Origin: Anaerolineales bacterium
Lineage (GTDB): Bacteria > Chloroflexota > Anaerolineae > Anaerolineales > Villigracilaceae
DNA length: 64,000 nt
Reading direction: 5' to 3'
Assembly: GCA_020847435.1 (NCBI GenBank)
Contig: JADLBX010000044.1
Span: forward strand, 1-64,000
The position numbers were made by a program, and so were the translations under genes. This document shows positions 55,084 to 64,000 of the stretch, piece after piece. The notes beneath the pieces are model-generated. The model was not told the origin of the DNA, did no database searches, and was given only the letters and a program-made list of their open reading frames with translations. The first letter of the stretch is position 1. The number at the start of each line of letters is the position of its first letter.

Positions 55084-56397
55084 CTACTTTTTCAATCCTT
55101 CCGCTTGCTTGGCGGCTAAACCTGCAAGAATCGAGTCCAAATCGCCGCCGTTCACAAATTCCGAGATTCCCTGGAACTCGGCAGAACCAAAGCCGCCGGG
55201 GATCGTGTCGCCGATGTCGGTGGTGAAACCGGAGGTTGAGGCGATTGCGTCGCCAAGTTTTTGTAGCGCGGCATCGGTGTAATTCCCTGCGGCGCCTTTA
55301 TTTGGAGAGAGACCGAAGGTCGCGGCAGCCCAGTTGGCGCCCCCCTGAGCGGAGGAAAGATACTTGACGAGCGCGCGGACCGCGGGCGTATCCGCAAAAG
55401 CCATCATCGGTTCGACGGAGCCTTGCAAGCCTTGGATGCTGGGCACCACAAAGAAATCATAGTCGGCGCCTTGCTTCAGATTGGAGAATTGCTTGGCAAT
55501 TTCACCGCCTGCAAAGCCGGATTGCTTGACCAGCATGGCTTCCGGGGGATCCGCGAACGGCTTGTAAATGGCTTCGAGGAACGGGGTGGACAGCGTGCCT
55601 TGCGCGCCGCCAACCGTATATTTGTCGCTCATTGCCCATTTGCCGTACGTTTCGTAGGCTTGCTTGACGCCTGGATCAGCGTAGGAAACGCTGCCATCCA
55701 GAATCCCGTTGACGAAACCGGGACCTTGCTGGACTAACATGATGTCCTGAACAAAGTCGGTACCCGTCCAGCCGGTTGCGTCGCCCGATTCAAAGCCCAT
55801 GCTCCAGGGAACGTTTCCATCTGCCGCCATTTTCTCTACGAGTGCGTCGAGTTCATCCCAAGTTGTGGGAACTTTGTAGCCCAGGGTCTCGAAGTTGGAC
55901 GGGCTGTACCAGATGATGGACTTAACGTCTGCTTTGATTGGAAGTCCCAGCCATTTTCCGTCAATTGTTACCGGGGCGAGGAAGAAATCGCTGTAACTTG
56001 ACGAATCGGCGCCGAGGGCATCCATCGCTTGCAACTTATCTTTGTACTGTACTAATTGAGCCACTTGCCAAAAGGCGACGTCGGGCGGGGTGCCGGCTTG
56101 GACGCGTGTATCGAGCAGAGCCTGGTCGCGGGTTGACTCCGGTTTGAGAACGATTCCGCAGGCATCCAGCAGGGGTTTCAGAACCTGATTGAGAGCCGCC
56201 TCTTCAACACCGGACCATTGATAGAGCATACTGATCTCATCGCCGGATTTTGCCCCCGCGCAGTCAATCTCACTCCCGCCGGTTGAAGGCGCCTGCGTTG
56301 CCGGCGCTTCGGTCGCGGTCGGTCCACAAGCAGTGAGCAGCAATGCCACTAGAGCAACAATGCTGGTCATGGACCAAAAAATTGATTTGTTTTTCAT
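55084..56397 (-). CDS. Sugar ABC transporter substrate-binding lipoprotein
   Basis: 437 residues from ATG 56397 (aagaggag upstream). Signal and lipobox LLTACGPT at about residue 24, Pro/Thr-rich spacer, then a type I/B (MalE/cluster B-like) binding protein: DEISMLYQWSGVEEAALNQVLKPLL, DVAFWQVAQLVQYKDKLQAM, WYSPSNFETLGYKVPTTWDEL. Binds an oligosaccharide, probably a maltodextrin or trehalose given the neighbours. Confidence 0.9.
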   Translation of the reverse strand: MKNKSIFWSMTSIVALVALLLTACGPTATEAPATQAPSTGGSEIDCAGAKSGDEISMLYQWSGVEEAALNQVLKPLLDACGIVLKPESTRDQALLDTRVQAGTPPDVAFWQVAQLVQYKDKLQAMDALGADSSSYSDFFLAPVTIDGKWLGLPIKADVKSIIWYSPSNFETLGYKVPTTWDELDALVEKMAADGNVPWSMGFESGDATGWTGTDFVQDIMLVQQGPGFVNGILDGSVSYADPGVKQAYETYGKWAMSDKYTVGGAQGTLSTPFLEAIYKPFADPPEAMLVKQSGFAGGEIAKQFSNLKQGADYDFFVVPSIQGLQGSVEPMMAFADTPAVRALVKYLSSAQGGANWAAATFGLSPNKGAAGNYTDAALQKLGDAIASTSGFTTDIGDTIPGGFGSAEFQGISEFVNGGDLDSILAGLAAKQAEGLKK

Positions 56398-56509
56398 TCT
56401 TACTCCTCTTGTAATGCTGACTTTATTTGGTCTTGTCGAACGACTAACTTCGAACAAATGTGAGGAAGCGTCACCTCCTTCCAGTGCAGATTCCATAATT
56501 TGAAAAGCG

Positions 56510-57541
56510 TCATAGCGGCTTGCACGATTTGCGGATAATAAGTTCGGTATCGAGAACCATTTGATGCGATTGCCCCGCGTTGCCGTCCTGGATTAAATCC
56601 AGCAATAATTCACAGGCGCTTTGCGCCAATAATTCTGCGGGGAGTTTGATCGTGGTCAGCGGCGGATCGGAATACTGAGCCCATGGGATATCGTCAAACC
56701 CGACCAGCGAAATATCGTCCGGGACGCGCAGGTTTGCCTCCCGCAAGGCGGCTTTCGCTCCGATTGCCACGTTGTCGCTCGCGACAAAAACGGCTGTAAA
56801 CGACTCGCCGCTTTGTAGCAAAGATTGCATACAGTCATATCCGCTTTTGGGGTCGAAGTCCGCATAGCGGATCAGGTTTTCGTTTATGGGGATGCCTGCC
56901 TTCGTTAACGCATTCTGATACCCGCCCACGCGTTCCGGCGTTGCCGTATATTCGCGCGGAGCGCTGGAAATGCAGGCAATTGCTCTGTGTCCCAATTCCA
57001 ACATGTAGGCAGTTGCCTTTTCCGCCGCTTTCAAATTATCCACGTCAATGAAAGGTAAATTTAGCCCATCTATTTTTCCCATCAACACAGTTGGAACGTC
57101 CACTTTCTCGAGCGCCTTGAGCGCTCTATCGTCCAGACGGGGAGTGGAGAGGATCATGCCGTCAATCCTTTTCGCGCGGGCAAGTTCGAAATAAGCCGAA
57201 TCCGGGTGTTCCGTTTCCATCCAATCAACCAAAATCCTCACGTTTTGTTTTTTTGCCGAGGTGAGCAAGCCACTGATAATTCTTGGAAGAAAAGCATCGG
57301 TGGCAATGTGATGTTGGGTACGGGTCAAAACGAGTCCGATCAGTTTTGTGCGGCGGCGAGCTAGCGCCTGAGCGGTCGCGTCCGGCACATACCCCAGTTC
57401 GTTTGCGGCATCAAGCACTTTTTGGCGGGTTTCGGGACTGATTTGAATACTTCGCACGTTGTTTAGAACGAGCGACACTGTAGTGCGCGAGACGCCAGCC
57501 ATCTGCGCAACTTCCTTGCTTGTAGCTCGTTTACGTTGCAA
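56510..57541 (-). CDS. LacI-family transcriptional repressor
   Basis: 343 residues. LacI HTH at 5-25 (TSKEVAQMAGVSRTTVSLVLN), hinge helix (ALARRRTKLIGLV), periplasmic-binding-protein core with DGMILSTPRLDD, AVFVASDNVAIGAKAALREANLRVPDDISLVGFDDIPWAQY. It controls its own promoter through two tandem operators and presumably the downstream transporter/GH13 genes. The ligand is probably a sugar or sugar phosphate. Confidence 0.92.
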   Translation of the reverse strand: MQRKRATSKEVAQMAGVSRTTVSLVLNNVRSIQISPETRQKVLDAANELGYVPDATAQALARRRTKLIGLVLTRTQHHIATDAFLPRIISGLLTSAKKQNVRILVDWMETEHPDSAYFELARAKRIDGMILSTPRLDDRALKALEKVDVPTVLMGKIDGLNLPFIDVDNLKAAEKATAYMLELGHRAIACISSAPREYTATPERVGGYQNALTKAGIPINENLIRYADFDPKSGYDCMQSLLQSGESFTAVFVASDNVAIGAKAALREANLRVPDDISLVGFDDIPWAQYSDPPLTTIKLPAELLAQSACELLLDLIQDGNAGQSHQMVLDTELIIRKSCKPL

Positions 57542-57555
57542 CCTAGGACTCCTTA

Positions 57556-57584
57556 CTAACGCGTGTTACTAAAACGTGTTAGTA
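57556..57584. promoter_or_regulatory. Tandem LacI-type operators
   Basis: ACTAACGCGTGTTACT (57556-57571) and ACTAAAACGTGTTAGT (57569-57584), each a near-palindrome centred on CG and overlapping by 3 bp, directly after the -10 of the lacI-family gene. Confidence 0.7.
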
Positions 57585-57612
57585 GTGTAGCAATTTTGGC
57601 TCTCTTTGTCAA
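57585..57612 (-). promoter_or_regulatory. Promoter of the LacI-family gene
   Basis: Minus strand -35 TTGACA (57607-57612), 16-nt spacer, -10 TACACT (57585-57590). Confidence 0.7.
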
Positions 57613-57686
57613 CCGTCAGCAAAACTTTTAAGATGATCCCCTCTCCCAGTCCAAGAGGCTCTATAACCGTGTGTCCCCATAAATCA

Positions 57687-57715
57687 AACTCGCCCGCGAA
57701 CTTCGCGGGCGAGTT
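57687..57715 (-). terminator. Terminator after ugpC/msmX-like gene
   Basis: Perfect 14-bp arms (AACTCGCCCGCGAA, 57687-57700; complement 57702-57715), 1-nt loop, T-rich beyond on the minus strand. Confidence 0.7.
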
Positions 57716-57742
57716 GAATATGAATGTATTGTGCCTATGGGA

Positions 57743-58843
57743 TTACCGGATCGCCTGCTCGGTTGTCGCGTCGAAAAGGTGGAGATTTTCCATATCGAAA
57801 GCGACCGCCGCCTGCTGGCCGACGCGCAATTGCGAGCGCGGGTCTACGCGGGCGACGAAGGTGTTGTTCCCGCTCATCAGATACAGGAAGATCTCGTTGC
57901 CCATCAACTCGGTCACATCCACTTTTGCCATGACCTTCTCCGTCGCAATATTCATTGGAACGAACTCCGCATCGTGGACGTTCTCAGGGCGGATGCCGAA
58001 GATCACATCCTTGCCCGCGTGCGGTTCGTAGGATGTAGACTTCGCGGCGGGAAGCGCAATGGAAAAATCGCCCGCGTCGAACAAAAGTTTTGCGCCATCT
58101 TTCCGCAACTTGCCGCGGAAGAAATTCATGGCGGGCGAGCCGATGAAACCTGCCACAAACAAATTGTTGGGGTGATCGTACAAATTCTGCGGCGTATCCA
58201 ATTGTTGAAGGACGCCTTTATTAATCACTGCGATGCGCGTCGCCATCGTCATCGCTTCGGTCTGGTCGTGTGTCACATAAATGAATGTGGTCTGCAACCG
58301 CTGGTGCAGTTTGCTGATCTCGGCGCGCATTTGCACGCGCAGTTTCGCGTCGAGGTTCGAGAGCGGCTCGTCGAACAGAAAGACTTTCGGCTCGCGCACG
58401 ATGGCGCGCCCGACCGCCACGCGCTGGCGTTGTCCGCCCGAAAGTTGACGCGGCTTACGGTCGAGCAGCTCCTGAATGCCGAGGATATCCGCCGCTTCGT
58501 TCACGCGGCGCTTGATCTCCTCCTTCGGCGTCTTACGGAGTTTCAAACCGAACGCCATATTGTCGTACACCGAAAGATGCGGATACAACGCGTACGACTG
58601 AAAGACCATGGCGATATCGCGGTCTTTCGGCGCCACGTCGTTCACCACGCGGTCGCCGATGCGGATCTCGCCGCTCGAGATTTCCTCCAAGCCAGCCAGC
58701 GAGCGCAAGGCGGTCGTCTTACCGCACCCCGACGGACCGACCAGCACGAGAAATTCCTTGTCTTCAATTTGGATATTCAAATCGTTCACCGCAATCACCT
58801 CCCCAAACTTCTTGAACACGTGATCGAACGTAACGCTTGCCAT
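57743..58843 (-). CDS. Sugar ABC transporter ATPase (MsmX/UgpC-like)
   Basis: 366 residues from ATG 58843 (cggagg upstream). Walker A GPSGCGKTTAL (about 37-47), signature LSGGQRQRVAVGRA, Walker B VFLFDEPLSNLDAKLR, switch His in VTHDQ; C-terminal regulatory OB/TOBE domain (FGIRPENVHDAE). Ends with a GAD..AAV..FDMENLHLFD segment typical of the family. It can energise several sugar importers, including the MalEFG-like one downstream, which lacks its own ATPase. Confidence 0.94.
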   Translation of the reverse strand: MASVTFDHVFKKFGEVIAVNDLNIQIEDKEFLVLVGPSGCGKTTALRSLAGLEEISSGEIRIGDRVVNDVAPKDRDIAMVFQSYALYPHLSVYDNMAFGLKLRKTPKEEIKRRVNEAADILGIQELLDRKPRQLSGGQRQRVAVGRAIVREPKVFLFDEPLSNLDAKLRVQMRAEISKLHQRLQTTFIYVTHDQTEAMTMATRIAVINKGVLQQLDTPQNLYDHPNNLFVAGFIGSPAMNFFRGKLRKDGAKLLFDAGDFSIALPAAKSTSYEPHAGKDVIFGIRPENVHDAEFVPMNIATEKVMAKVDVTELMGNEIFLYLMSGNNTFVARVDPRSQLRVGQQAAVAFDMENLHLFDATTEQAIR

Positions 58844-58969
58844 GAGTCTTTCCTCCGTTTCGTGGGAATATGGTGACTGCATTGTACACCCATATTCTTT
58901 TTATGGGGATGAAAAACCCGCGTCGCCGCGACCCTCAACCTGCCTCGGCGCGGACGCGTGCGCGGCGCC

Positions 58970-59854
58970 TCAAGTTTTGTTCACCAACCAAACCCCCAAT
59001 AGGATGATGCCTCCGCCCGCCAACGCCGCGACCGTGATCGGCTCGCCCAACACGAAAAACGCGACGACCATCGCAATCAATGGCTCAATGTACAAAAACA
59101 CGCCTGTGGACGCGGTCGTCAACGCTTGCAACGCGTCGTACCATGCGATGTATGCCAGCCCCGAACAGAACACGCCGAGAAATGTGATTCCCAGCCAGCC
59201 ATCGAAGGTGAGACGCGGGACTTCGACAAAATTCCCGCCTGCAATCGCAAGCACGGATGTGAACAGCCAGCCGAACGTCATCATGTAAAAGACAAACAAC
59301 GCTGGCTCGTTCGTCTTCAGCCCGCGGCGAGATAACGTCGACACGACCGCCCAGTTGACCGCGCTGACGAGGATGAGCGAGTCGCCTGGCGCGCCAAACT
59401 TCCCAATCCGAATCGAAGCGGGGTTTCCATCCGAAACCACAAGCAGAACGCCGACGAAGGCGAGGAGAATCCCGAAAATTTTGACGAGGTTCAATCCCTC
59501 TTTGAGAATCAACCAGCCGAGAAGCGCCATGAAGACTGGCGTCGTGGCGACAATCCACGCGGTAGTGCCAGCCTCGGAGGTCTCCAGCGCGTTCGATTGC
59601 AGCCATTGGTGAAACGTGATGCCCAAAAAACCGAGCAGTGCAAAATAACCCCACTCGTTTTTCTTCGGGAGCGCAAATTGTTTTCTCAGCGCCACCGCCG
59701 CGCCGAGCACGAGCAGACCCATCCCAAAGCGGAGCCACACCACGGTAACCGGCGACACATCCCTCAACGCGACTTTGGTTGCGATAAACGACGCGCCCCA
59801 CACGCTGGCGGCAAACGCGGCTTCGAGATAGGGCAGGAGGTTGGTTTTTTTCAT
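58970..59854 (-). CDS. EamA/DMT-family transporter
   Basis: 294 residues, ten TM helices in two EamA halves (WGASFIATKVALRDVSPVTVVWLRF and the second half ILVSAVNWAVVSTLSRRGL). Likely an exporter of metabolites or amino acids. No regulatory site seen. Convergent with nothing; the 127-bp gap before the ugpC gene carries no feature I can name. Confidence 0.9.
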   Translation of the reverse strand: MKKTNLLPYLEAAFAASVWGASFIATKVALRDVSPVTVVWLRFGMGLLVLGAAVALRKQFALPKKNEWGYFALLGFLGITFHQWLQSNALETSEAGTTAWIVATTPVFMALLGWLILKEGLNLVKIFGILLAFVGVLLVVSDGNPASIRIGKFGAPGDSLILVSAVNWAVVSTLSRRGLKTNEPALFVFYMMTFGWLFTSVLAIAGGNFVEVPRLTFDGWLGITFLGVFCSGLAYIAWYDALQALTTASTGVFLYIEPLIAMVVAFFVLGEPITVAALAGGGIILLGVWLVNKT

Positions 59855-59886
59855 AGCGTGACAGTCACTCTGTTCTTGATATGTTC

Positions 59887-59909
59887 TTGACGCAGTTGTA
59901 CTGCGTCAA
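59887..59909. other. Hairpin in divergent EamA / zincin promoter region
   Basis: TTGACGCAG (59887-59895), loop ttgta, CTGCGTCAA (59901-59909). Confidence 0.5.
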
Positions 59910-59955
59910 GTGGCGCGCTTGCCGTGAATATTATAAATGCCGTTATACTTCGAGC

Positions 59956-60780
59956 ATGGATCGAGCCCAATCGGAACTTGCGGCTGAGATACACGCCCGC
60001 CTCCTCGCGGACTTTCACGTGACCGTCCTCGCCGATTGGGGCGAGGAAGTTTCGATGGGCAACCTCACGTGGAAAGAGGGGACATGGTCGCTTGCCGACC
60101 TCGACCGATTGAGCGATTCGCTTTTGCTGTTTGCAAACCTCATGGGTGGAAATCAAAACTTCACCAAGAACCTCGGACAGGTGACAGTGAAAAAAGCAAG
60201 TATTGGCTCGCACGGCGGCGAGGCGCAGAAAGGCGAAGTCGCATTTTCGACTACGCATCCTTTCACTTCGTGGACCGTCGTCCACGAATTCGCTCACATC
60301 TGGGACGAGCACAACGGCTGGGGGCTCTCACGCCGCCTCGAAAAATTTACCGGCGGATTCACCTCTCCGCTTCTTTCGTGGATGCGGAAATTCTTCCGCC
60401 TCGCGGACCTGAACGGATTCGTCCGCGCCGACGAGCCCGGCAAGCGCGGTCGCAAACCCGGCTGTAACCGGAGCGGCTACTTCTACGGCGATAAGCCCAG
60501 CGGCTCAGACTGGAACTTCAACCGCGTGGAAGATTTCGCCGAGTCGGTGGCGATGTATGTCGGTTGGGAAAGGGACAACGCGTTGAGCGATCATGCCCGT
60601 AAGCGAATTTCTCGCTACCTCAAATCGAATGGCGAAAAGGACGATCTCTTCGGCACACCCGATCACTGGGCGGATTATGCAAAATATTTTTATCCCGAAG
60701 AGGGAGATTATGCCAAGACGAAGCGGTGGAGGTTTGTGGAGGGGTGGTGGGGGAAGTTGCCTGATTTGAGCTCGACGTGA
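59956..60780 (+). CDS. Zincin-like metallopeptidase-fold protein
   Basis: 274 residues from ATG 59956. HEFAH (in WTVVHEFAHIWDEHNGWG) fits the zincin HExxH signature; a downstream Glu in NRVEDFAESVAMYVGW fits the third ligand. No signal peptide, so cytosolic or released by other routes. A -10-like TATACT (59944-59949) ends 6 nt before the ATG, and no SD is present, so translation may be leaderless. The family could not be named; it may be a peptidase or toxin domain. Confidence 0.7.
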   Translation: MDRAQSELAAEIHARLLADFHVTVLADWGEEVSMGNLTWKEGTWSLADLDRLSDSLLLFANLMGGNQNFTKNLGQVTVKKASIGSHGGEAQKGEVAFSTTHPFTSWTVVHEFAHIWDEHNGWGLSRRLEKFTGGFTSPLLSWMRKFFRLADLNGFVRADEPGKRGRKPGCNRSGYFYGDKPSGSDWNFNRVEDFAESVAMYVGWERDNALSDHARKRISRYLKSNGEKDDLFGTPDHWADYAKYFYPEEGDYAKTKRWRFVEGWWGKLPDLSST

Positions 60781-60952
60781 ATTTGAATCTACAATTACTC
60801 AAAATCAAATTCTATTCTTTAGGTAACAATGACACTTGATTAACACATCTTATTTGAATGCCCTTAATTTTCTACCAAGAATATGACAAATGGGACTCTC
60901 GCCTGTGCGGGATAAAGTTAGTGAAGGGTGTCATATAAGACCTTGTTGCATC

Positions 60953-60961
60953 TGATATAAT
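60953..60961 (+). promoter_or_regulatory. Extended -10 promoter of the sensor kinase gene
   Basis: TGATATAAT: TG, one base, TATAAT (60956-60961), 30 bp before ATG 60991. SD gggag at about 60981. Confidence 0.5.
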
Positions 60962-60990
60962 CTCAATCACAAATTGGTTAGGGAGTTTCC

Positions 60991-63627
60991 ATGGCAATAG
61001 AAATAGACTCTTCACGCGAAAAAGCAGTACTAACTCTCATGAGTAAGATAACATCCATAACCGACCTAGGTACATTACTTAGAGTCGTTGTTCAAGAATT
61101 GCCAAATGTTGTAGGGGCAATTGGGTGTTATATTTATTTGCAACCGGAATATGTCCCAGAATATAACGGCATCCTACGACGCGGGGAAAACGAAATACTA
61201 GAAGAAAACCTTGATGATTTTATTGTACTGGCAGCAACAAACTTAGACTCCAAGAAACATTTCATAGGCAAGGCGTTTTTTAATGAAGGTGAAGGGGTAA
61301 CTGGATGGGTATATAAAAACTGTAAACCACAGAGAATCGCAGATGTCACAGATAGCCAGGAACTCAAATCGCTTTCCGCCGATCTTTATTGGGCAAATGA
61401 ATATCATGATGGGGATGAGCTTTATAAACCTGGTGACAGGCGATCACTTTTGGCGGTACCTCTTGTGTTAGATGGGGATGCAATTGGAACTTTGAAATTT
61501 CATGCTACCGACGATAAAGAGCCCTTCTCTGAAACTTCTCAAGAAATCGCAGTAATCGTCTCTCAAATAATATCTGGGGTTATTCGTCAAACTTGGTTGC
61601 TCGCTGAACAGAGCGAAACAATATCGCAGTTGATTGAGACGAGCAATAAAAGTACGTTTCTCGAAGTTGTTGCAGATGTTACTCGGCATATGAGAGAAAT
61701 GCTCGGTTGCTCCAGATCTGAGTTTTTTATCAGGAGTGATGATGGTGAAGCTTTGCGATTGATAATAAGAAACGGTGAACTCGTAAATGAGAAATCGGCT
61801 CCGGAGTTCCGTCGTGGTCAGAATCTAATAGGCTGGATATTTAAAACAGGCAAACCGTTAATTCTTCCAAACATCAAGCAGTTTATTAATGGTATGAACC
61901 TTGACGACGAATCTCTTGACAAGTTTTCTGTAGGACACGAAATAAATGATGAAGATCGATTTATTCAATATCGCGAGGACCCAAAACATGAAATCGGGAC
62001 TGGCAGAGTTCAAGTAATTTCCTTTTTGGCGGTTCCGATAAGATCAAAGGATGAAGAAGTGTGGGGGGTCTTATGCGGATATCGTAATCTTTCAGCAAAA
62101 TTTCGTTACCCTTTCGAGCGTTCTCAGTTAATTCTTGCTGTATCATTTTCGAGCACCATTGCCTTGGCGCTTGAAAATGAGAGGCAGAGAAGACTTGCAA
62201 ATCTACTTACTAAACTAGGTACTCTCACGCAGGCGGACCATCTGTTTCAAACTGTTACAGAAAATATCCCAAAATTAGTTGCATCTTCTGGTTGTTCTAT
62301 ATTTAGAACCGAATCTCACCGCGGAGCCCCCTACTTAAAGCTGACCATGACGAGTCGAAAGGGACTGATTGTTGATAAAGACGAGATGCCAGATATTCGA
62401 TACGAACTTGGAGAGGGGAAAACAGGGATGTGTGGCCGATTTCAGCTGACTCTCGTAGCCAACCATTATGGCAATGGAAAAATCGCGATTGAGAGAATTG
62501 ATCGCGAAATCCGGCGAATTGAACTTGAACATCCGAATGATATTGTAAGTATGCTTTCCGACATAACTGACAAAAAAGTTGGATTGTTTCAGTTGCGATG
62601 CGAAAATCAGTTGTCTATTGATGAAAGGTATGCTGTTCGGGAATTTGCAAAGAACATTGTATTTTCGAACACCGGGTTGCCATCTAAGAAAATGGACGAG
62701 CATGTGACAGATAGGTCAAATAGAACATGGTCCTTTATTGCTGTGCCAATTGCTAGCGACCAAAAACTTCTGGGGGTAATTACCCTTGCCCGCCCCACTG
62801 CCGCCTCCCCATTTCTCAGAGGCGATATAACATTACTAACTTCAATTGCCGGGCGACTCGCCTCGGTAATGAATAACTTGAGAACACTTGAACAGCGCGA
62901 GCAACTAGTTATGAGTCTCGGCCATGAAATAAATACTCCCCTGACAGGTATCCTCGCAGATTCAGAAAACCTTTACCGGCGCGCCCCTTCAAATACAGAG
63001 TTTCAAAGAACCGCCAAGCACAATCTTGAACAGGTTCTTCGTTTACATATGCAAGCATCCGCAATTATCTCCGTCTTATCAGAACAAAGTTCAAAACGGC
63101 AATTTGTTAAACGAAGCTTATATTTGCCAATAAAAGAGGCTTGTGAACTATTCGAATCTGAAGCCGCCGCAAATGGCTGTAATATTTTAGAGCCTAGAGC
63201 TCAAGAAGGAAACTTTCCCGTAATTGAAATGTGTGTATTTGATCTTACTATTGCATTTAAGAATATTGTTCATAATGCCGTTAAATACTCGTTTCGGCCA
63301 CCGGCAAATAAAGATCTACATCGCACTATAAAGATTTCAGGACAACCCGAGAGGACTAGACCTGGATTTTATGTTATTTCGATTCAGAATTATGGCGTTG
63401 GAATAAACTCACATGAAATCGATAAAGGCCTTATATTTCAACCATATTATCGCGGGGAAAGAGCTACTGACCGAAAAAGAACTGGCAGTGGCTTTGGATT
63501 AGCGCATGCGCGTTTAGTGATTGAAGAATTGCACCATGGATATATTAGAGCCACCAGTATTCCCCAAGGAGGCAATGCATTTTTAACGACATTTTTTGTT
63601 CTTTTACCCATCGATCAGCCCAAATAG
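60991..63627 (+). CDS. GAF-domain sensor histidine kinase
   Basis: 878 residues, no membrane helix: a soluble sensor. Three GAF-like domains (about 15-215, 225-400 and 405-625), then a HisKA dimerisation helix with phospho-acceptor His645 (SLGHEINTPL), and HATPase_c with N box IVHNAVKYSF, G1 YGVGI and G2 GSGFGLAHA. GAF ligands unknown. The first GAF carries paired Cys (GAIGCYIYL and KNCKPQR). AT-richer than its neighbours and without repeat elements, consistent with separate ancestry. The next gene is its probable response regulator, 19 bp downstream. Confidence 0.92.
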   Translation: MAIEIDSSREKAVLTLMSKITSITDLGTLLRVVVQELPNVVGAIGCYIYLQPEYVPEYNGILRRGENEILEENLDDFIVLAATNLDSKKHFIGKAFFNEGEGVTGWVYKNCKPQRIADVTDSQELKSLSADLYWANEYHDGDELYKPGDRRSLLAVPLVLDGDAIGTLKFHATDDKEPFSETSQEIAVIVSQIISGVIRQTWLLAEQSETISQLIETSNKSTFLEVVADVTRHMREMLGCSRSEFFIRSDDGEALRLIIRNGELVNEKSAPEFRRGQNLIGWIFKTGKPLILPNIKQFINGMNLDDESLDKFSVGHEINDEDRFIQYREDPKHEIGTGRVQVISFLAVPIRSKDEEVWGVLCGYRNLSAKFRYPFERSQLILAVSFSSTIALALENERQRRLANLLTKLGTLTQADHLFQTVTENIPKLVASSGCSIFRTESHRGAPYLKLTMTSRKGLIVDKDEMPDIRYELGEGKTGMCGRFQLTLVANHYGNGKIAIERIDREIRRIELEHPNDIVSMLSDITDKKVGLFQLRCENQLSIDERYAVREFAKNIVFSNTGLPSKKMDEHVTDRSNRTWSFIAVPIASDQKLLGVITLARPTAASPFLRGDITLLTSIAGRLASVMNNLRTLEQREQLVMSLGHEINTPLTGILADSENLYRRAPSNTEFQRTAKHNLEQVLRLHMQASAIISVLSEQSSKRQFVKRSLYLPIKEACELFESEAAANGCNILEPRAQEGNFPVIEMCVFDLTIAFKNIVHNAVKYSFRPPANKDLHRTIKISGQPERTRPGFYVISIQNYGVGINSHEIDKGLIFQPYYRGERATDRKRTGSGFGLAHARLVIEELHHGYIRATSIPQGGNAFLTTFFVLLPIDQPK

Positions 63628-63645
63628 ATCTTAACGGAGACAGAA

Positions 63646-64000
63646 ATGAAAAATAAAATTCTTTGGATTGATGACGATTATTATACAATTCAAGGCCTTT
63701 TTCGCCCTATTGAAGAAGTAGGGTACAAATTAGATATAGCGCTGTCCGCCTTCGACGGATATAAAAAAGCCCAGAAATGGCAAGATTATGATTTAATAGT
63801 TGTTGATCTAATATTGCCTATATCACAAGAAGAATCTGCACCCGAAATAGTTTTGAATTGGAACAATCAGGAGCGTTATGCATATGTTGGGGTAGGATTA
63901 GTGGAATGGCTACTAAAAGACCTTAAGGTTAATTGTCCTGTTGTAATCCTCTCAGTTGTGCCAGATCCCATTTCAACATTCAAATTGGACGATTGGGGAA
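63646..64000 (+). CDS. Response regulator receiver domain, 3'-truncated
   Basis: 118 residues visible, open at the window end. Receiver features: acidic pocket Asp pair in ILWIDDDYYTIQGLF, phospho-acceptor Asp in DLIVVDLILP and the strand CPVVILSVVP. An insertion (ISQEESAPEIVLNWNNQERY) after the phospho-Asp strand is longer than usual. cggag SD upstream. Cognate partner of the GAF kinase by position. The output domain lies outside the window. Confidence 0.87.
   Translation, partial: MKNKILWIDDDYYTIQGLFRPIEEVGYKLDIALSAFDGYKKAQKWQDYDLIVVDLILPISQEESAPEIVLNWNNQERYAYVGVGLVEWLLKDLKVNCPVVILSVVPDPISTFKLDDWG

Noticed and set aside
57731-58876. 381-codon open frame antisense to the ugpC/msmX-like gene
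   Set aside because: Full overlap with a gene carrying all ABC ATPase motifs; no homology-like motifs in the antisense product.

Overview
The window looks like a chromosomal segment of a moderately GC-rich Chloroflexota bacterium, most likely of class Anaerolineae. Pointers are a giant HTH-kinase-STAND-WD40 receptor, SH3-type lipoproteins with Thr/Pro linkers, an archaeal/eukaryotic-type ProRS, tandem DUF1684 genes, a RicT/PSP1 protein, and GxxExxY genes beside dispersed palindromes. The assignment is inferred from gene content only. No rRNA, tRNA, CRISPR array, transposase or prophage was found. Stop codons are used normally, except for one in-frame TGA discussed below.

Layout. 0-4 kb: S-adenosylmethionine by-product salvage (mtnA end, adenosine kinase-like PfkB, ahcY), then a DUF104/VapC toxin-antitoxin pair. 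4.7-12.7 kb: a 1,895-residue transmembrane receptor-like fusion, divergent from a lipoprotein gene across a perfect 15-bp inverted repeat, plus two more surface proteins. 12.7-18.7 kb: CPBP protease, a two-subunit CoA-transferase interrupted by a GxxExxY gene, a Tam-like methyltransferase and P5C dehydrogenase. 18.9-24 kb: a thioredoxin-like lipoprotein whose first active-site Cys codon is TGA, ferritin, and an ECF transporter operon. 24-34.5 kb: twin DUF1684 genes, a KAP-NTPase/FGE fusion, a second GxxExxY gene, acetyl-CoA synthetase, and an oxidoreductase/hydrolase/membrane group. 34.5-43.9 kb: proS, a LOG-family protein, a candidate 110-nt RNA, CCA-adding enzyme, Mrr-like nuclease, SPFH protein, NAD-kinase-like protein, a three-gene toxin-antitoxin-like cassette, an inositol-phosphatase-family enzyme and a DUF2726 protein. 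44-49.4 kb: a GbsR-controlled SDR/membrane operon, M20 amidohydrolase, PIG-L deacetylase and RicT. 49.5-58.9 kb: a maltose/trehalose-type regulon (two GH13 enzymes, MalEFG-like transporter, LacI regulator, MsmX/UgpC ATPase). 59-64 kb: an EamA exporter, a zincin-like protein, and an AT-richer GAF histidine kinase/response regulator pair cut by the window end.

The most unusual items are: (1) a probable selenoprotein, a UxxC thioredoxin-fold lipoprotein with a hairpin at bacterial SECIS distance; (2) a MalG-type sugar permease with a cytochrome c domain (CAECH) inside its first extracytoplasmic loop; (3) the receptor fusion that ends in a BMP/PnrA nucleoside-binding domain; (4) an orphan ncRNA candidate with a good promoter and terminator; (5) a KAP-FGE fusion ending in a sequence typical of diversity-generating-retroelement targets. 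Several families of palindromic repeats occupy intergenic space, and two have entered coding sequence.
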